A stretch of 39,510 bases of DNA, taken from the NCBI RefSeq assembly GCF_030695085.1, contig NZ_JAUYTS010000013.1, positions 1-39,510 on the forward strand. Direction: 5' to 3'. Made by a program: the position numbers and the translations under genes. Below the pieces are notes generated by a model. The model saw only the letters and a list, made by a program, of their open reading frames with translations, did no database searches and was not told the DNA's origin. This DNA comes from Falsiroseomonas sp. (GTDB taxonomy: Bacteria; Pseudomonadota; Alphaproteobacteria; Acetobacterales; Acetobacteraceae). Shown piece after piece: positions 15,345 to 24,326 of the stretch. The number at the start of each line of letters is the position of its first letter. Position 1 is the stretch's first letter.

Positions 15345-16934
15345 CTAGGCCTTGTGGTACAGCGTGGGGATCGCCGCATCGACGACGACCTCCACCAGCA
15401 TCGGTCCTTCCGCATGGCAGGCTTCGCGCAGCGCGGAATCCAGCGCATCGGGGTGGGTGACGCGGATGGCCGGGCAGCCCATGCCCTCCGCGATGCGCAC
15501 GAAATCGAGGCCGGGCAGGTCGATGCCGGGAATGTCGCGCACCTGCATCGCCTGGCCGATGGAGCGCATGGCGCCGTAGCCGCCATTGTTGATGACCACC
15601 GTCGTGACCTTCAGCCCGTGCTGCACCGCGGTCCACAGCGCCTGCGGCGAATACATCATGGACCCGTCGCCGATCAGGCAGACTACGCGCTGGTCCGGCT
15701 TCGCCAGCGCCACGCCGATCGCGGCCGGCAGGCTGTAGCCAAGCCCGCCGCTCGCCATGGTGAAGAAACTGCCCCAGCGCGTGCGCGGCATCTGCGCCTG
15801 CATGGCGGGACGATGCGACGGCGCCTCCTCCACCAGGATCGCATTTTCGGGAATTGCCAGCTGCAGGCGGTGCAGTAGCCACGCGGCGGGAATCGGATCG
15901 GCGGGCAGGGGTGGCGGGGCGGCGATGCGCGGCGCGGGCGGCGTGCGGTGCATCTCCGGCAGCGCGGCGTGCAGCGCCGGGATGGCAAAGCGCAGGCTGC
16001 CCAGGATGCTGGTGCCGGCGGGGGCGCTGGCGGCGGTCTCGCCATCTGCCGTCAGGTGGAAGATCGGCACGCCGCCGCGGAAGATCGCGGCCTCGCCCGC
16101 CACATGGAAGGTGAAGACCGGCGCGCCCACCACCAGCACGCAATCGAAGGGCGCCAGCGCGTCGGAGACGGCCTGCGGTGCGGCGGCGAGGAAGCCGGCG
16201 AACAGCGGATGATCCTCGGGGAAGGCGATGCGGCTGGCGAAGGGGCTGGTCAGCACCGGTGCGCCGATCGCCTCCGCCAGCGCCACGAAAGCCTCGCCCA
16301 TACCCTCCTGGTCTACCTCCGGCCCTGCCACCAGCACCGGCTTTCGGGACGCGGCCAGCGCCTGCGCGGCCTGGACGATCAGTGCGGGGTCGGGCGCCAC
16401 ATCGGCGGACAGGATGCGCGGCATGGGCGCCTCGCAGAGCCGGGCCCAGTCATCGGCCGGGATCGAGACGAAGCACGGCCCGCAGGGACGGCGCTGCGCG
16501 ATGCGGAACGCCTGGGCAATGGCGGCGGGCACATCTTCGGCCCGCGCCGGCTCGATGCTGAACTTCACATAGGGTTTCGGAAAGTTCGCCGCTTCCGTTG
16601 CGCCCAGGAAGGGCTGGTTCGGCAGCAGCGCACGCACCTGCTGGCCGGCGGTGATCACCAGCGGCGCCTGGTTGCGCTGTGCGGTGAAGATGTTGCCCAG
16701 CGCATGGCCGACGCCGGCGGCGGAATGCAGGTTGACGAAGGCCGCCTGGCCGCTGGCGCGGGCAAAGCCATCCGCCATCCCCACCACGCAGGATTCCTGC
16801 AGCCCCAGCACGTAGCGGAAATCACCCGGGAAACGGTCGAGGAAGGGCATCTCGGTGGAGCCGGGATTGCCGAAGATGGTGGTGATGCCGAGCGACCGCA
16901 GCAGATCCAGCGTTGCCTGGCGCACCGTCGGCAT
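15345..16934 (-). CDS. mdlC: ThDP-dependent decarboxylase, benzoylformate decarboxylase-like
   Basis: 529 residues, against 528 for Pseudomonas putida benzoylformate decarboxylase as I remember it, with good agreement from end to end. The N-terminus reads TTIFGNPGSTEMPFLDRFP, with the active-site serine. Next come the cofactor-activating glutamate in GLQESCVVG and the histidine in NLHSAAGVG. The second active-site histidine is in APVFTFHVAGE. The ThDP/Mg motif is GDGSMMYSPQALWTAVQH, followed by NNGGYGAMR. These match the Ser26, Glu47, His70 and His281 positions of the Pseudomonas enzyme. It should decarboxylate a 2-keto acid such as benzoylformate to an aldehyde; acetolactate synthase-like or oxalyl-type activity is less likely. 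ATG 16934 gives the family length, although the frame stays open upstream. Confidence 0.8.
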   Translation of the reverse strand: MPTVRQATLDLLRSLGITTIFGNPGSTEMPFLDRFPGDFRYVLGLQESCVVGMADGFARASGQAAFVNLHSAAGVGHALGNIFTAQRNQAPLVITAGQQVRALLPNQPFLGATEAANFPKPYVKFSIEPARAEDVPAAIAQAFRIAQRRPCGPCFVSIPADDWARLCEAPMPRILSADVAPDPALIVQAAQALAASRKPVLVAGPEVDQEGMGEAFVALAEAIGAPVLTSPFASRIAFPEDHPLFAGFLAAAPQAVSDALAPFDCVLVVGAPVFTFHVAGEAAIFRGGVPIFHLTADGETAASAPAGTSILGSLRFAIPALHAALPEMHRTPPAPRIAAPPPLPADPIPAAWLLHRLQLAIPENAILVEEAPSHRPAMQAQMPRTRWGSFFTMASGGLGYSLPAAIGVALAKPDQRVVCLIGDGSMMYSPQALWTAVQHGLKVTTVVINNGGYGAMRSIGQAMQVRDIPGIDLPGLDFVRIAEGMGCPAIRVTHPDALDSALREACHAEGPMLVEVVVDAAIPTLYHKA

Positions 16935-17063
16935 GAACTGTCCCTGCTTCCCGGGGTTTCCTCGGCATTGAGCATAGGTGGCGCGCGACCGGCGCCGCAA
17001 GCCGGCTCGGCAGGCCAGGGGAGAATGGGCTATCCAGAAGGCCACGCATCGGAGCAGGGCAGC

Positions 17064-18287
17064 ATGGACAGCATCAGCATCGCACGGCCGGAGGATGTCG
17101 GCCTGTCCACCACCAGGCTCGCGCGCATCGATGCGTGGCGGGATGGGCTGGTGGCGGATGGCAAGGTCGCGGGCGCCACCACGCTGGTGATGCGCCGCGG
17201 CCAGGTGGCGCATTGCGCCAGCAGCGGCCTGGCGGATCTGGCGCGCGGCGTGGCGATGACGCCGGAGACCATCCACCGCATCTATTCCATGACCAAGCCG
17301 CTCACCAGCGTCGCCATCATGATGCTGTATGAGGAAGGGCGGTTTCAGCTCGACGACCCGATCAGCCGCTTCCTGCCCGCCTTCGCCAACCAGCGCGTCT
17401 GCACCGGTGGTGCGCGCGGCAAGGTGGATACGGTGCCGGCGATGCGCGGCATCACCTTCCGGGATTTGCTGACGCATACCTCCGGCCTCACCTACGGCTT
17501 CATGCAGGCCACCGCGGTGGATGCGATGTACCGCGACCAGGGCATCGATTTCGGTGGCGCCGAGACATCTTTGGGCGAGGTGGTGGAGGCGCTGGCGAAG
17601 CTGCCGCTGATCGCGGAGCCGGGCACGGCGTGGAACTATTCGGTCTCGACCGACGTGCTCGGCCATCTGGTGGCCGTGATTTCCGGCCAGCCCTTCCCGG
17701 AGTTTCTGAAGCAGCGGCTGATCGACCCGCTCGGCATGGTGGATACGGATTTCCATGTGCGGGACGGGCAGGGCGCACGCTTCGCGGCGAACTACGCACT
17801 CGGCGCCGACCGCAGCCTGAAGCTGATCGATGACCCGGCGACCAGCCGCTACCTGACTCGGAGAAAAGTGCATTCGGGCGGCGGCGGGCTGGTCTCCACC
17901 GCGGCGGATTATCTGCGCTTCTGCCGCATGCTGCTGAACAAGGGCGCGCTGGATGGCACGCGCTACCTCGGCCGCAAGACGGTGGAGCTGATGATGGCGA
18001 ACCATCTGCGCGGCGACATGGCGGCGATGGGCCAGCCGCGCTGGTCCGAAAGCACGGCGGAGGGCATCGGCTTCGGCCTCGGCTTCTCCGTCACGCTCGA
18101 CCCGGCGCGGGCGCAGATCCTCGGCACGCCCGGGGAATGCGCCTGGGGCGGCGCGGCCAGCACCGCCTTCTGGGTGGACCCGGCGGAGGATATGGCGGTG
18201 ATCCTGCTGACCCAGCTCATGCCGTCCTCTACCTGGCCGCTGCGGCGGGAATTGCGGGTGCTGAGCTACCAGGCGGTGGTGGATTGA
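17064..18287 (+). CDS. Serine hydrolase of the class C beta-lactamase / family VIII esterase fold
   Basis: 407 residues. The catalytic SxxK is SMTK at residues 75-78 in IHRIYSMTKPLTSVAIMMLYEEGRF. The tyrosine motif is YSV at about 192 (AWNYSVSTDVLGHLV), not the YxN of true AmpC enzymes. The third motif position reads HSGGGGLVST. These variations point to an EstB-like esterase. No signal peptide is evident, which also argues against a periplasmic beta-lactamase. ATG 17064 is preceded by GGAGCAGGG; an in-frame ATG 13 codons upstream is possible. It is divergent from the decarboxylase. Confidence 0.92.
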   Translation: MDSISIARPEDVGLSTTRLARIDAWRDGLVADGKVAGATTLVMRRGQVAHCASSGLADLARGVAMTPETIHRIYSMTKPLTSVAIMMLYEEGRFQLDDPISRFLPAFANQRVCTGGARGKVDTVPAMRGITFRDLLTHTSGLTYGFMQATAVDAMYRDQGIDFGGAETSLGEVVEALAKLPLIAEPGTAWNYSVSTDVLGHLVAVISGQPFPEFLKQRLIDPLGMVDTDFHVRDGQGARFAANYALGADRSLKLIDDPATSRYLTRRKVHSGGGGLVSTAADYLRFCRMLLNKGALDGTRYLGRKTVELMMANHLRGDMAAMGQPRWSESTAEGIGFGLGFSVTLDPARAQILGTPGECAWGGAASTAFWVDPAEDMAVILLTQLMPSSTWPLRRELRVLSYQAVVD

Positions 18288-18355
18288 CTTGAAGCCGCCG
18301 CCCCCGCTTCGCGGACAGAGGGCTGGGTGAGGGGGTGCTTCGCGGCTCCCGCCCG

Positions 18356-19129
18356 CTACAGGTTCCGACGGTCCGCCCGAAGGGTCGGCAGGCCGATTCC
18401 GGTGGCCTCGAAGCCGCCATCCACGGCGATGACCTGGCCGGTCAGGTAGCTGGCGCGATCGCTGCACAGGAACAGGATGGTCTCCGCCAGCTCGCTCTCC
18501 AGCCCGTAGCGGTTGAGCGGGATGGTGTCGTGGTAGTCGCGGCGGATTTCCGGCGTGTGCACCGCCTTCGCCATGGCGGTATCCACCGGCCCGGGCGCCA
18601 CCGCATTCACGCGGATGCCAAGCCCCGCCAGTTCCACCGCCTGCTGCTTGGTGAGATGCGCCAGCGCAGCCTTGCTGGTGCCATAGGCGACCCGGAGCGT
18701 GGAGGCGCGCAGGCCGGAGATGGAGGTGATGTTCACCACCGCCCCGCCACCGCCTTCCGCCATCAGCGGCGCTGCCGCCTGCACGGCGAGGAACGGCCCC
18801 GTCAGGTTCACCGCCAGCACCCGCGCCCATTCTTCCGGCGTCGTCTCCAGCATCGGCTTGAACACGGCCGTTCCGGCATTGTTCACCAGCGCATCCAGCC
18901 GGCCGAAATGGGCATGCGTGCGGTGGATGGCCGCAACCAGCGCGGGCGCATCGGCCACGTCGCAGTTCAGCGCCAGCGTCGCTTCCGGCTGCGCCACATC
19001 TGCCATCGCGGCCTGCAGCAGCGTGGCCTCGATATCCAGCAGGGCCACGCGCCAGCCTTCCGCCAGGAAGCGCCGCGCCGTGGCCAGGCCGATGCCGCGG
19101 GCCGCGCCGGTGATCAGGACAACGCGCAT
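18356..19129 (-). CDS. Short-chain dehydrogenase/reductase (second)
   Basis: 257 residues. The cofactor-binding TGAARGIG is at the very N-terminus. LLDIEA, with an acidic residue at the end of strand 2, suggests NAD. Also visible are NNAGTA, the catalytic serine in ITSISG, YGTSK, and LTGQVIAVDGG. ATG 19129 is chosen because VVLITG begins two residues later. It converges with the serine hydrolase (69 bases apart) and is divergent from the MgtC-like gene. It is not a close copy of the SDR at 10059-10859. Confidence 0.93.
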   Translation of the reverse strand: MRVVLITGAARGIGLATARRFLAEGWRVALLDIEATLLQAAMADVAQPEATLALNCDVADAPALVAAIHRTHAHFGRLDALVNNAGTAVFKPMLETTPEEWARVLAVNLTGPFLAVQAAAPLMAEGGGGAVVNITSISGLRASTLRVAYGTSKAALAHLTKQQAVELAGLGIRVNAVAPGPVDTAMAKAVHTPEIRRDYHDTIPLNRYGLESELAETILFLCSDRASYLTGQVIAVDGGFEATGIGLPTLRADRRNL

Positions 19130-19212
19130 CGGCCGCTTCCTCCTTCGGCAACCCGGCTGGCGCCGTGTGGTTGTTCTGCCGTGACGCGGCTTCGGCATGG
19201 CAGCTTGGAAGG

Positions 19213-19698
19213 ATGGCAAACCCGATGCAAGACTGGTTGCCGGAGGGCGTGTACGATCTTCTGCCGGTCTACGGACGCAATATCCGCGATCTTGGAATGG
19301 CCTATCTGCTCGCCATCGTCATTGGCTGGAACCGAGAGAAGGAAAGCCAGGGCGCCGGTCTGCGAACCTTCCCGCTGGTCGCGATCGCCAGTTGCGGCTT
19401 TGTCCAGATCTCCGAGGGGATGATGGACGACAATCCGGAGGCCACGGCCCGGGTTGTCGCGGGTGTGATCACCGGTATCGGCTTCATTGGCGCCGGCGCG
19501 ATCATGAAGGGTGGCAGCGAGATTCACGGCACGGCGACGGCCGCCAGCATATGGGCGACGGGCGCCATCGGTGCGGCGGTCGCGCTCGGCAGCTACCATG
19601 TGGCGGTCACCGTCTGCCTGTTCACGGTGGTGACGCTGTATCTGGTGACGCCGCTCAAGCCGCATGACGACCGAGGCGCGGGCGAAGGGGAAGCGTGA
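19213..19698 (+). CDS. MgtC/SapB family membrane protein
   Basis: 161 residues with about four membrane helices. The family core is GLRTFPLVAIASCGF, then TGIGFIGAGAIMKGG, and ATAASIWATGAIG. MgtC-type proteins are linked to magnesium homeostasis and modulation of membrane ATPases; whether this one acts so is unknown, and it lacks the C-terminal ACT-like domain of longer members. GGAAGG at 19207-19212 lies too close to the ATG at 19213 to be ideal, so ATG 19225 is an alternative start. It is the last gene before the composition changes. Confidence 0.88.
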   Translation: MANPMQDWLPEGVYDLLPVYGRNIRDLGMAYLLAIVIGWNREKESQGAGLRTFPLVAIASCGFVQISEGMMDDNPEATARVVAGVITGIGFIGAGAIMKGGSEIHGTATAASIWATGAIGAAVALGSYHVAVTVCLFTVVTLYLVTPLKPHDDRGAGEGEA

Positions 19699-19701
19699 GG
19701 C

Positions 19702-19850
19702 GGTTGGGATGGCGTCGGGAACGACGCGACGGGCCTGCCATCGCTTGCGAAGGAGGTACTGCTCGGGCTCGCTGAAGAGATTGAAGCGATCGAGCGACAG
19801 GCGGAGGAGATCGAGGCGGCGATCCTGGCGTGGCCTTGGGATCGCAAGAG
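19702..19850 (+). pseudogene. Probable IS110-type transposase fragment
   Basis: In the frame continuing after the MgtC stop, the reading LPSLAKEVLLGLAEEIEAIERQ and EEIEAAILAW resembles the coiled region that precedes the helix-hairpin-helix part of IS110-family transposases. The stretch has no start codon of its own, and the similarity fades after about residue 45. It lies exactly where GC content begins to fall towards the polysaccharide genes. The family assignment is from memory and is tentative. Confidence 0.4.
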
Positions 19851-20119
19851 CTTCCCGCCGGAGACGCCGCGACCGGCGGGGTGCGAGGGCAAAGGTGGCG
19901 TGATGGCACACGGGTCAAAGCCGAGGCCTGGCAGGACCTGTTGAGTGACTGGCGCCCCGAGCGCGCCAAAACTGATTGGGAGCCACGCCGCGAATTACTT
20001 AGGGCAGCGGTCATGCGCCGCATCAACAGGCCGGACACATGACTGCACCCGACCGCGGCGCCAATTCTCCACTCAGCCCATGCGTCGAAGGGGCCGTCCA
20101 CACAGGTCACTTACCTATG

Positions 20120-20143
20120 GGCCCGGACTCACAGGTCCGGGCC
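20120..20143. other. Perfect 9-bp hairpin in the gap before the glycosyltransferase
   Basis: GGCCCGGAC at 20120-20128 pairs perfectly with 20135-20143 across a 6-base loop. No T run follows on either strand. The rest of the gene-free stretch 19851-20325 holds only short unconvincing reading frames and becomes AT-rich near 20280-20325, where the glycosyltransferase promoter must lie. No clear promoter boxes are seen. Confidence 0.5.
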
Positions 20144-20325
20144 TGCTTGGGGATCGTCGACTTAGATGAAACCATTCCCCTCGAGGGTCTACAACAGGAC
20201 ACCCGCAAGATGCACCGACGCACTCGAGGAAAAACTACTGCGGGCATTCGCATATCACATAGACACTTCCCACACAGCAGCTTAAACTGAGAAAAATCCA
20301 ACCCTTAAGCTGAAAAACTCATACC

Positions 20326-21261
20326 TTGAAAACAAGTTTGCAGAAAACCAGCCGGGCCAGCGCCCACGACATTGCGGCGGCAATAGTAGTCTTTCAGCCC
20401 GATCTTGATGTTCTTATAGCCCTGCTCGATACCATCGCTCAGGATGGCAGGCGTATTTTTTTATTTCTGAACGACCTGTCCGAGTCAGAGGTCGCCCGCC
20501 TTGTCGATCGCGTGACAAATGTTCGTTGCCTGAGATCGCCACAAAATGTCGGGCTTGGTGCAGGGCTAAATTGGGCGATGGAGGCGGCGGCTGAGGAGGG
20601 ATTTGCTTACGTTGTTCTTTTCGATCAGGACAGCTCACCAGCTCCAAGCCTTTTCGAGGATCTTGCCGTACGTCACGCGGCCCATACCGACAGGGGGGCG
20701 GCCGTTGCCGTGATCGGGCCGCTTCTTGTGCCGGCCGAGGGCGCATACCGCGCGATCCGCTACGAGTGGCGGGACGCGCAAGAGGGCACGGCGAGCTTCG
20801 TGCCGACCTCCGGCTCGCTCATGCTAGTCAAAGCCTGGCGCTCGATAGGCCCTTTTCGGGACGATTACTTCGTCGGCGCAATCGACGTCGAATGGTGCTT
20901 CCGCGCCTGGGCAATGGGATGGAAATGCCTCGTCGCCCGCGACGTTACCATGCCGCACCGCTGGGGAAGCCCAGCCGCCGACGGCAAATCCTGGAAGCCG
21001 CAGATTCTGCGCCACTCGGATACCCGGACCTACTTCCATTTTCGTAACTCGCTGGACTGCATTCGCCTGCCGCACCCGCCACTGCGCTGGAAAATATCAG
21101 CTGCACTGACTCTCGCTGCCCAAGCAGCGTTGCTGCTGGCGGCGCGCGGCTTCTCGCGTGTCACTCGTCGGTACCTCTGGCTCGGCCTACGGGACGGCTG
21201 GGTCGGACGACTTGGCCCGCTCCCGGGGGAACTCGCCGCCGCTCAACAGACTTCCGTCTAG
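20326..21261 (+). CDS. GT2 family glycosyltransferase, rhamnosyltransferase type
   Basis: 311 residues. The N-terminal nucleotide-sugar fold starts AAAIVVFQPDLDVLIALLDTI. SPQNVGLGAGLNWAMEAA and the metal-binding DQDSS (in VVLFDQDSSPAPSLF) are typical of dTDP-rhamnosyltransferases. FVPTSGSLMLVK and DYFVGAIDVEWCFRAWAMGWK complete the GT-A domain, and a hydrophobic helix lies near the C-terminus. There is no in-frame ATG or GTG before the fold, so a TTG (20326, or 20338) is probably the start, which is unusual for this window. Its last 75 bases overlap the convergent RgpF-type gene. It should add a sugar to the exported polysaccharide. Confidence 0.88.
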   Translation: MKTSLQKTSRASAHDIAAAIVVFQPDLDVLIALLDTIAQDGRRIFLFLNDLSESEVARLVDRVTNVRCLRSPQNVGLGAGLNWAMEAAAEEGFAYVVLFDQDSSPAPSLFEDLAVRHAAHTDRGAAVAVIGPLLVPAEGAYRAIRYEWRDAQEGTASFVPTSGSLMLVKAWRSIGPFRDDYFVGAIDVEWCFRAWAMGWKCLVARDVTMPHRWGSPAADGKSWKPQILRHSDTRTYFHFRNSLDCIRLPHPPLRWKISAALTLAAQAALLLAARGFSRVTRRYLWLGLRDGWVGRLGPLPGELAAAQQTSV

Positions 21262-22155
21262 CGCACGAACCGTGTAGCCGTCAGACCAAGCCGCAACCGT
21301 AAAGAGCCGCTCCAGGGCGTGGTGCAGTGTACCGTCCAGTTGACCTGCCTCGGCCTCGAAATCCACGGGAGTTAGGTCGAGGCGCCGAAGCCTATCGAGG
21401 GCAGCCGGGCGAAACCAGAACATCGAGCCCTCAAAGAAGCCCAACCTAGCAGCGTCGCCAGCATTCATGGCCTGTGCCAGCGTCGCGACACGTGATTCGT
21501 TCCCCATCCAGTATGGTCGCGCAGTACGGAATGCCGCGCGCCAGCCAACAAGGGCGACTTGAGGATCCATAAAGGCCGACAGTATCCGGGCGGTGTGGTG
21601 TGGCTCGCCGGCGAGAAGCGTAAATAGCAGACGCCGCCGCGTATCCCCATCGCGGAGCTGCGGGCTGCGTTTGGTATGCAATTTCAGAACGGCGTCGAAA
21701 GGCTCGAAAGCGCCACTGTTTAAAAGGGTCATAAACGGGGCGATGTCACGTCCGCGATTCTCAACCGGATACAGAGATGCGTCCGGCACCCCGCCGAGTT
21801 GCGCTGCAGCCGCGTATTCCCGATCCGCAGGAACGGTGACAAGCAGCTTTGTGCCTGCCGGTAGCACGTCTCTGCACGCAATCACCTCGGAAAGAAGCTC
21901 AGGATAATACGCATGCACCACCAGGGCGATGCGCAGATTTGGCCAGGTGACCGGACCCAAGCGGCCCGCCAGGCTCCGGCGAAGTCGTTGCGTGGCCGCG
22001 TGGACAAAGAGACGGCCGGCTGTGGCGATCATTAACTTCTGGGCGACATGCTCGGCGAGTTTAAGCGGACTGCCGCCGAGGGTGAGCAGGGCGCCGCGCT
22101 TGGGGGCAAAGGATTGGTCGGCCGCCTCCCGGCGCTCCTCAGCTGGCTTGCTCAT
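21187..22155 (-). CDS. Rhamnan synthesis F (RgpF) family protein
   Basis: 322 residues from ATG 22155. The domain runs from about residue 72 (NLRIALVVHAYYPELLSEVI). It includes the conserved ENRGRDIAPFMTLL and VLKLHTKRSPQLRDGD, and later GFFEGSMFWFRPAALDRL and HHALERLF, all typical of RgpF. Family members act in assembly of rhamnose-containing polysaccharides; the precise chemistry is not settled. The start overlaps the end of the wzt gene by 17 bases, so the order of transcription is wzm, wzt, rgpF. The same domain recurs inside the giant protein at 24436-29385. Confidence 0.87.
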   Translation of the reverse strand: MSKPAEERREAADQSFAPKRGALLTLGGSPLKLAEHVAQKLMIATAGRLFVHAATQRLRRSLAGRLGPVTWPNLRIALVVHAYYPELLSEVIACRDVLPAGTKLLVTVPADREYAAAAQLGGVPDASLYPVENRGRDIAPFMTLLNSGAFEPFDAVLKLHTKRSPQLRDGDTRRRLLFTLLAGEPHHTARILSAFMDPQVALVGWRAAFRTARPYWMGNESRVATLAQAMNAGDAARLGFFEGSMFWFRPAALDRLRRLDLTPVDFEAEAGQLDGTLHHALERLFTVAAWSDGYTVRALDGSLLSGGEFPRERAKSSDPAVP

Positions 22156-23500
22156 CGTCGGCTGCTGCGCCGTTAACGGCCAAGCTGATATCGAGCATTG
22201 GTATTCCGACAAGCCCCTTTACGACGTGGGAGGATTGGACCCGGAAAAAGAATGCATCATCCATCCAGTGGTGTTGAACGTGATCGGCCTGTGTTCCGTC
22301 AGCAATCGCCACAACAACGGCGAAATCGCCGCTTGGTAGGAAGGGCAACTGGAACTGGAAGCGTGCTACCAGCCGTTGGTGCGGCAAAGTCCTAACCGCG
22401 GTATCACGGTATGTAAGGAAGGTATTATCACCAAATATGTTCTGGCCGAGCCTGTCCTTCACGTAGAAGCCAAGGATCGGCCGATCAAGCTGCGTATGTG
22501 CCTGGGCTACTATTTCCAGTACGACATCTTCCCCGCCGGTAACCTGGACCAGCGGCCTGCCTTCCGTGTCGAGGAGGCGCGCTCCCTGGATCGTGGCGCC
22601 GCGCTTTCCGAACCAAGGTCCGTTCGGATCAAAATCGAAAACCTCGATTTCGTTGCGGTGGGTCGATGCATCGAGCAAGGCACGTCGGGGATCTTCAATG
22701 CGGCGTCCTTGCCGCGCCCCATCCTCTCTGGCTCCGCCGATGCGGAAACCAGCCGCTTCATCACCCTCGGCAAAAAGGGATGCCAGATAAGAATAAGAGA
22801 CCTCCTTTGCGGGCCCGGCCTCTCGAATCATTCCCCGATCAATCCAAATTGCCCGGTCGCACAGATTGGTGATGGACGCAGTGTCATGCGAGACGAGCAG
22901 TAGAGTTCCACGCTCCTTAAACTGGCGGATAAAACGCATGCATTTTTGCGTGAAGGCCGCATCACCTACAGCCAGGATTTCGTCGACGATCAGTACGTCT
23001 GCATCCACATGAGCAACAACTGCGAAAGCAAGACGCGCGAACATGCCGCTGGAATAAAGTTTGACCGGCTGGTCAATAAAGTCACCGATGCCGGCGAATT
23101 CTGCTATCGATTCGAAGCGCTGAGCAATCTGCTCGCCAGAAAGCCCGAGAATTGAGGCGGCGAGAAATACGTTTTCCCGTCCGGTAAATTCAGGATTGAA
23201 GCCGGCGCCGAGCTCCAGCAAGGCAGCGACACGACCCTTCACTTCGACCGAGCCAGTGGTCGGCCGAAGCGTACCTGCAATAATCTGAAGTAATGTTGAC
23301 TTGCCAGCGCCGTTGCGCCCAAGGATTCCCATTGTCTCGCCGCGACGGATTTCGAAATTTATGTCACGGAGAGCCCAGTATTCAGAGTAGTATTTATGGC
23401 CTCCGCGGGCGAAGACCTGCTTCAGCCAATCCTGCGGCTTGCGATAAATTCGGTACGCCTTGCCGCAGTCGCGAGCGACAATCGAGAGGTCAGACGACAT
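22139..23500 (-). CDS. wzt: Polysaccharide ABC exporter ATPase with C-terminal recognition domain
   Basis: 453 residues. The ATPase domain has Walker A GRNGAGKST at 61-69, the signature YSSGM near 155, Walker B VLIVDEILAVGDA near 175, and the switch histidine in LLVSHD. After about residue 250 comes a linker, then a beta-sandwich of about 160 residues (from about residue 290) like the Wzt C-terminal domain, which binds the capped end of O-antigen before export. This layout suggests an exporter that recognises a specific terminal modification. It overlaps wzm by 11 bases and rgpF by 17. ATG 23500 is preferred over the in-frame TTG at 23506. Confidence 0.93.
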   Translation of the reverse strand: MSSDLSIVARDCGKAYRIYRKPQDWLKQVFARGGHKYYSEYWALRDINFEIRRGETMGILGRNGAGKSTLLQIIAGTLRPTTGSVEVKGRVAALLELGAGFNPEFTGRENVFLAASILGLSGEQIAQRFESIAEFAGIGDFIDQPVKLYSSGMFARLAFAVVAHVDADVLIVDEILAVGDAAFTQKCMRFIRQFKERGTLLLVSHDTASITNLCDRAIWIDRGMIREAGPAKEVSYSYLASLFAEGDEAAGFRIGGAREDGARQGRRIEDPRRALLDASTHRNEIEVFDFDPNGPWFGKRGATIQGARLLDTEGRPLVQVTGGEDVVLEIVAQAHTQLDRPILGFYVKDRLGQNIFGDNTFLTYRDTAVRTLPHQRLVARFQFQLPFLPSGDFAVVVAIADGTQADHVQHHWMDDAFFFRVQSSHVVKGLVGIPMLDISLAVNGAAADDEQAS

Positions 23501-24326
23501 CAGCAAATCCCGGCCTCAGGCGTGCGAAACAGAGGTAACCTAGCCATGCCAGGGCCCATGAGGCAAGAATGGTGGCGGCGAGAAACCAGAAGTCGGGCAG
23601 CAAGCCCCAGAACAACACATCCTTCGACATTTCTAGGGCCGGGGTGAGAGGGTTTAAATAAAGCACGAAACGGATCTTTTCTGGCACGGCGGCCACAGGA
23701 TAAAAGATCGGGCCGAGGAAGAGAAGGACTGTGACAAGAACAGCGACGACGTGCCGGAGGTCACGCAGGAACACGCCCAGCGCAGCAAGCATCCAGGTAA
23801 ATCCCAGGGTGAACAGGATCACGGGCAGGACCACGACCGGCAGCAAAAAGATAGTTAAGGGCGGCAAGCCCAGCATAATGGTATATATGACCATCATTAC
23901 GCAGAAACCGATTGAAAAATTTACCAGCGCCGACACCATTGCCACGAGTGGTAAGATCTCCAGTGGAAAGACGACCTTCTTCACATAGCTAATGTTTTCC
24001 ATGACCAATCCCGGGGCCCGGGCCACACATTCCGCGAAAAGGTTAAATACCAACAGCCCTGAGTACAGCAGCAAAACAAAGTTCGCGTTCGCTCCCGGTG
24101 GCACCTGCCAGCGAGGTTGAAATATTACTGAGAAGACAAATGAGTAAGCAGCCACCATCAATAGCGGTGTTAGGACGCTCCAGAAGATACCGAGCAAAGA
24201 CCCCCTGTAGCGCGCCTCAACCTCTCGTCTCGCAAGGCGCAAGATAAGTGTGCGGTATCGTACAGTTAACCGCAGGATACTGATTGGCGAGACTGGAGAG
24301 ATCGACGCGTCCGACATGCGCGGCAT
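23490..24326 (-). CDS. wzm: Polysaccharide ABC exporter permease
   Basis: 278 residues with six hydrophobic segments, of the ABC-2 family. The N-terminal amphipathic part (LILRLARREVEARYRGSLLGIFWSVLTPLL) is diagnostic for Wzm/RfbA-type permeases. FPLEILPLVAMVSALVNF and FLGPIFYPVAAVPE are further typical segments. Together with the ATPase it carries a lipid-linked polysaccharide across the inner membrane. ATG 24326 or ATG 24317 may be the start. It is divergent from the giant glycan protein with 109 bases between, where both promoters should lie. Confidence 0.93.
   Translation of the reverse strand: MPRMSDASISPVSPISILRLTVRYRTLILRLARREVEARYRGSLLGIFWSVLTPLLMVAAYSFVFSVIFQPRWQVPPGANANFVLLLYSGLLVFNLFAECVARAPGLVMENISYVKKVVFPLEILPLVAMVSALVNFSIGFCVMMVIYTIMLGLPPLTIFLLPVVVLPVILFTLGFTWMLAALGVFLRDLRHVVAVLVTVLLFLGPIFYPVAAVPEKIRFVLYLNPLTPALEMSKDVLFWGLLPDFWFLAATILASWALAWLGYLCFARLRPGFADVV

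Noticed and set aside
15345..19151. One 1268-codon minus-strand frame
   Set aside because: Only the last 529 codons (from ATG 16934) match a protein family; the rest lies opposite the serine hydrolase and part of the SDR in another frame. It is not a giant fusion.
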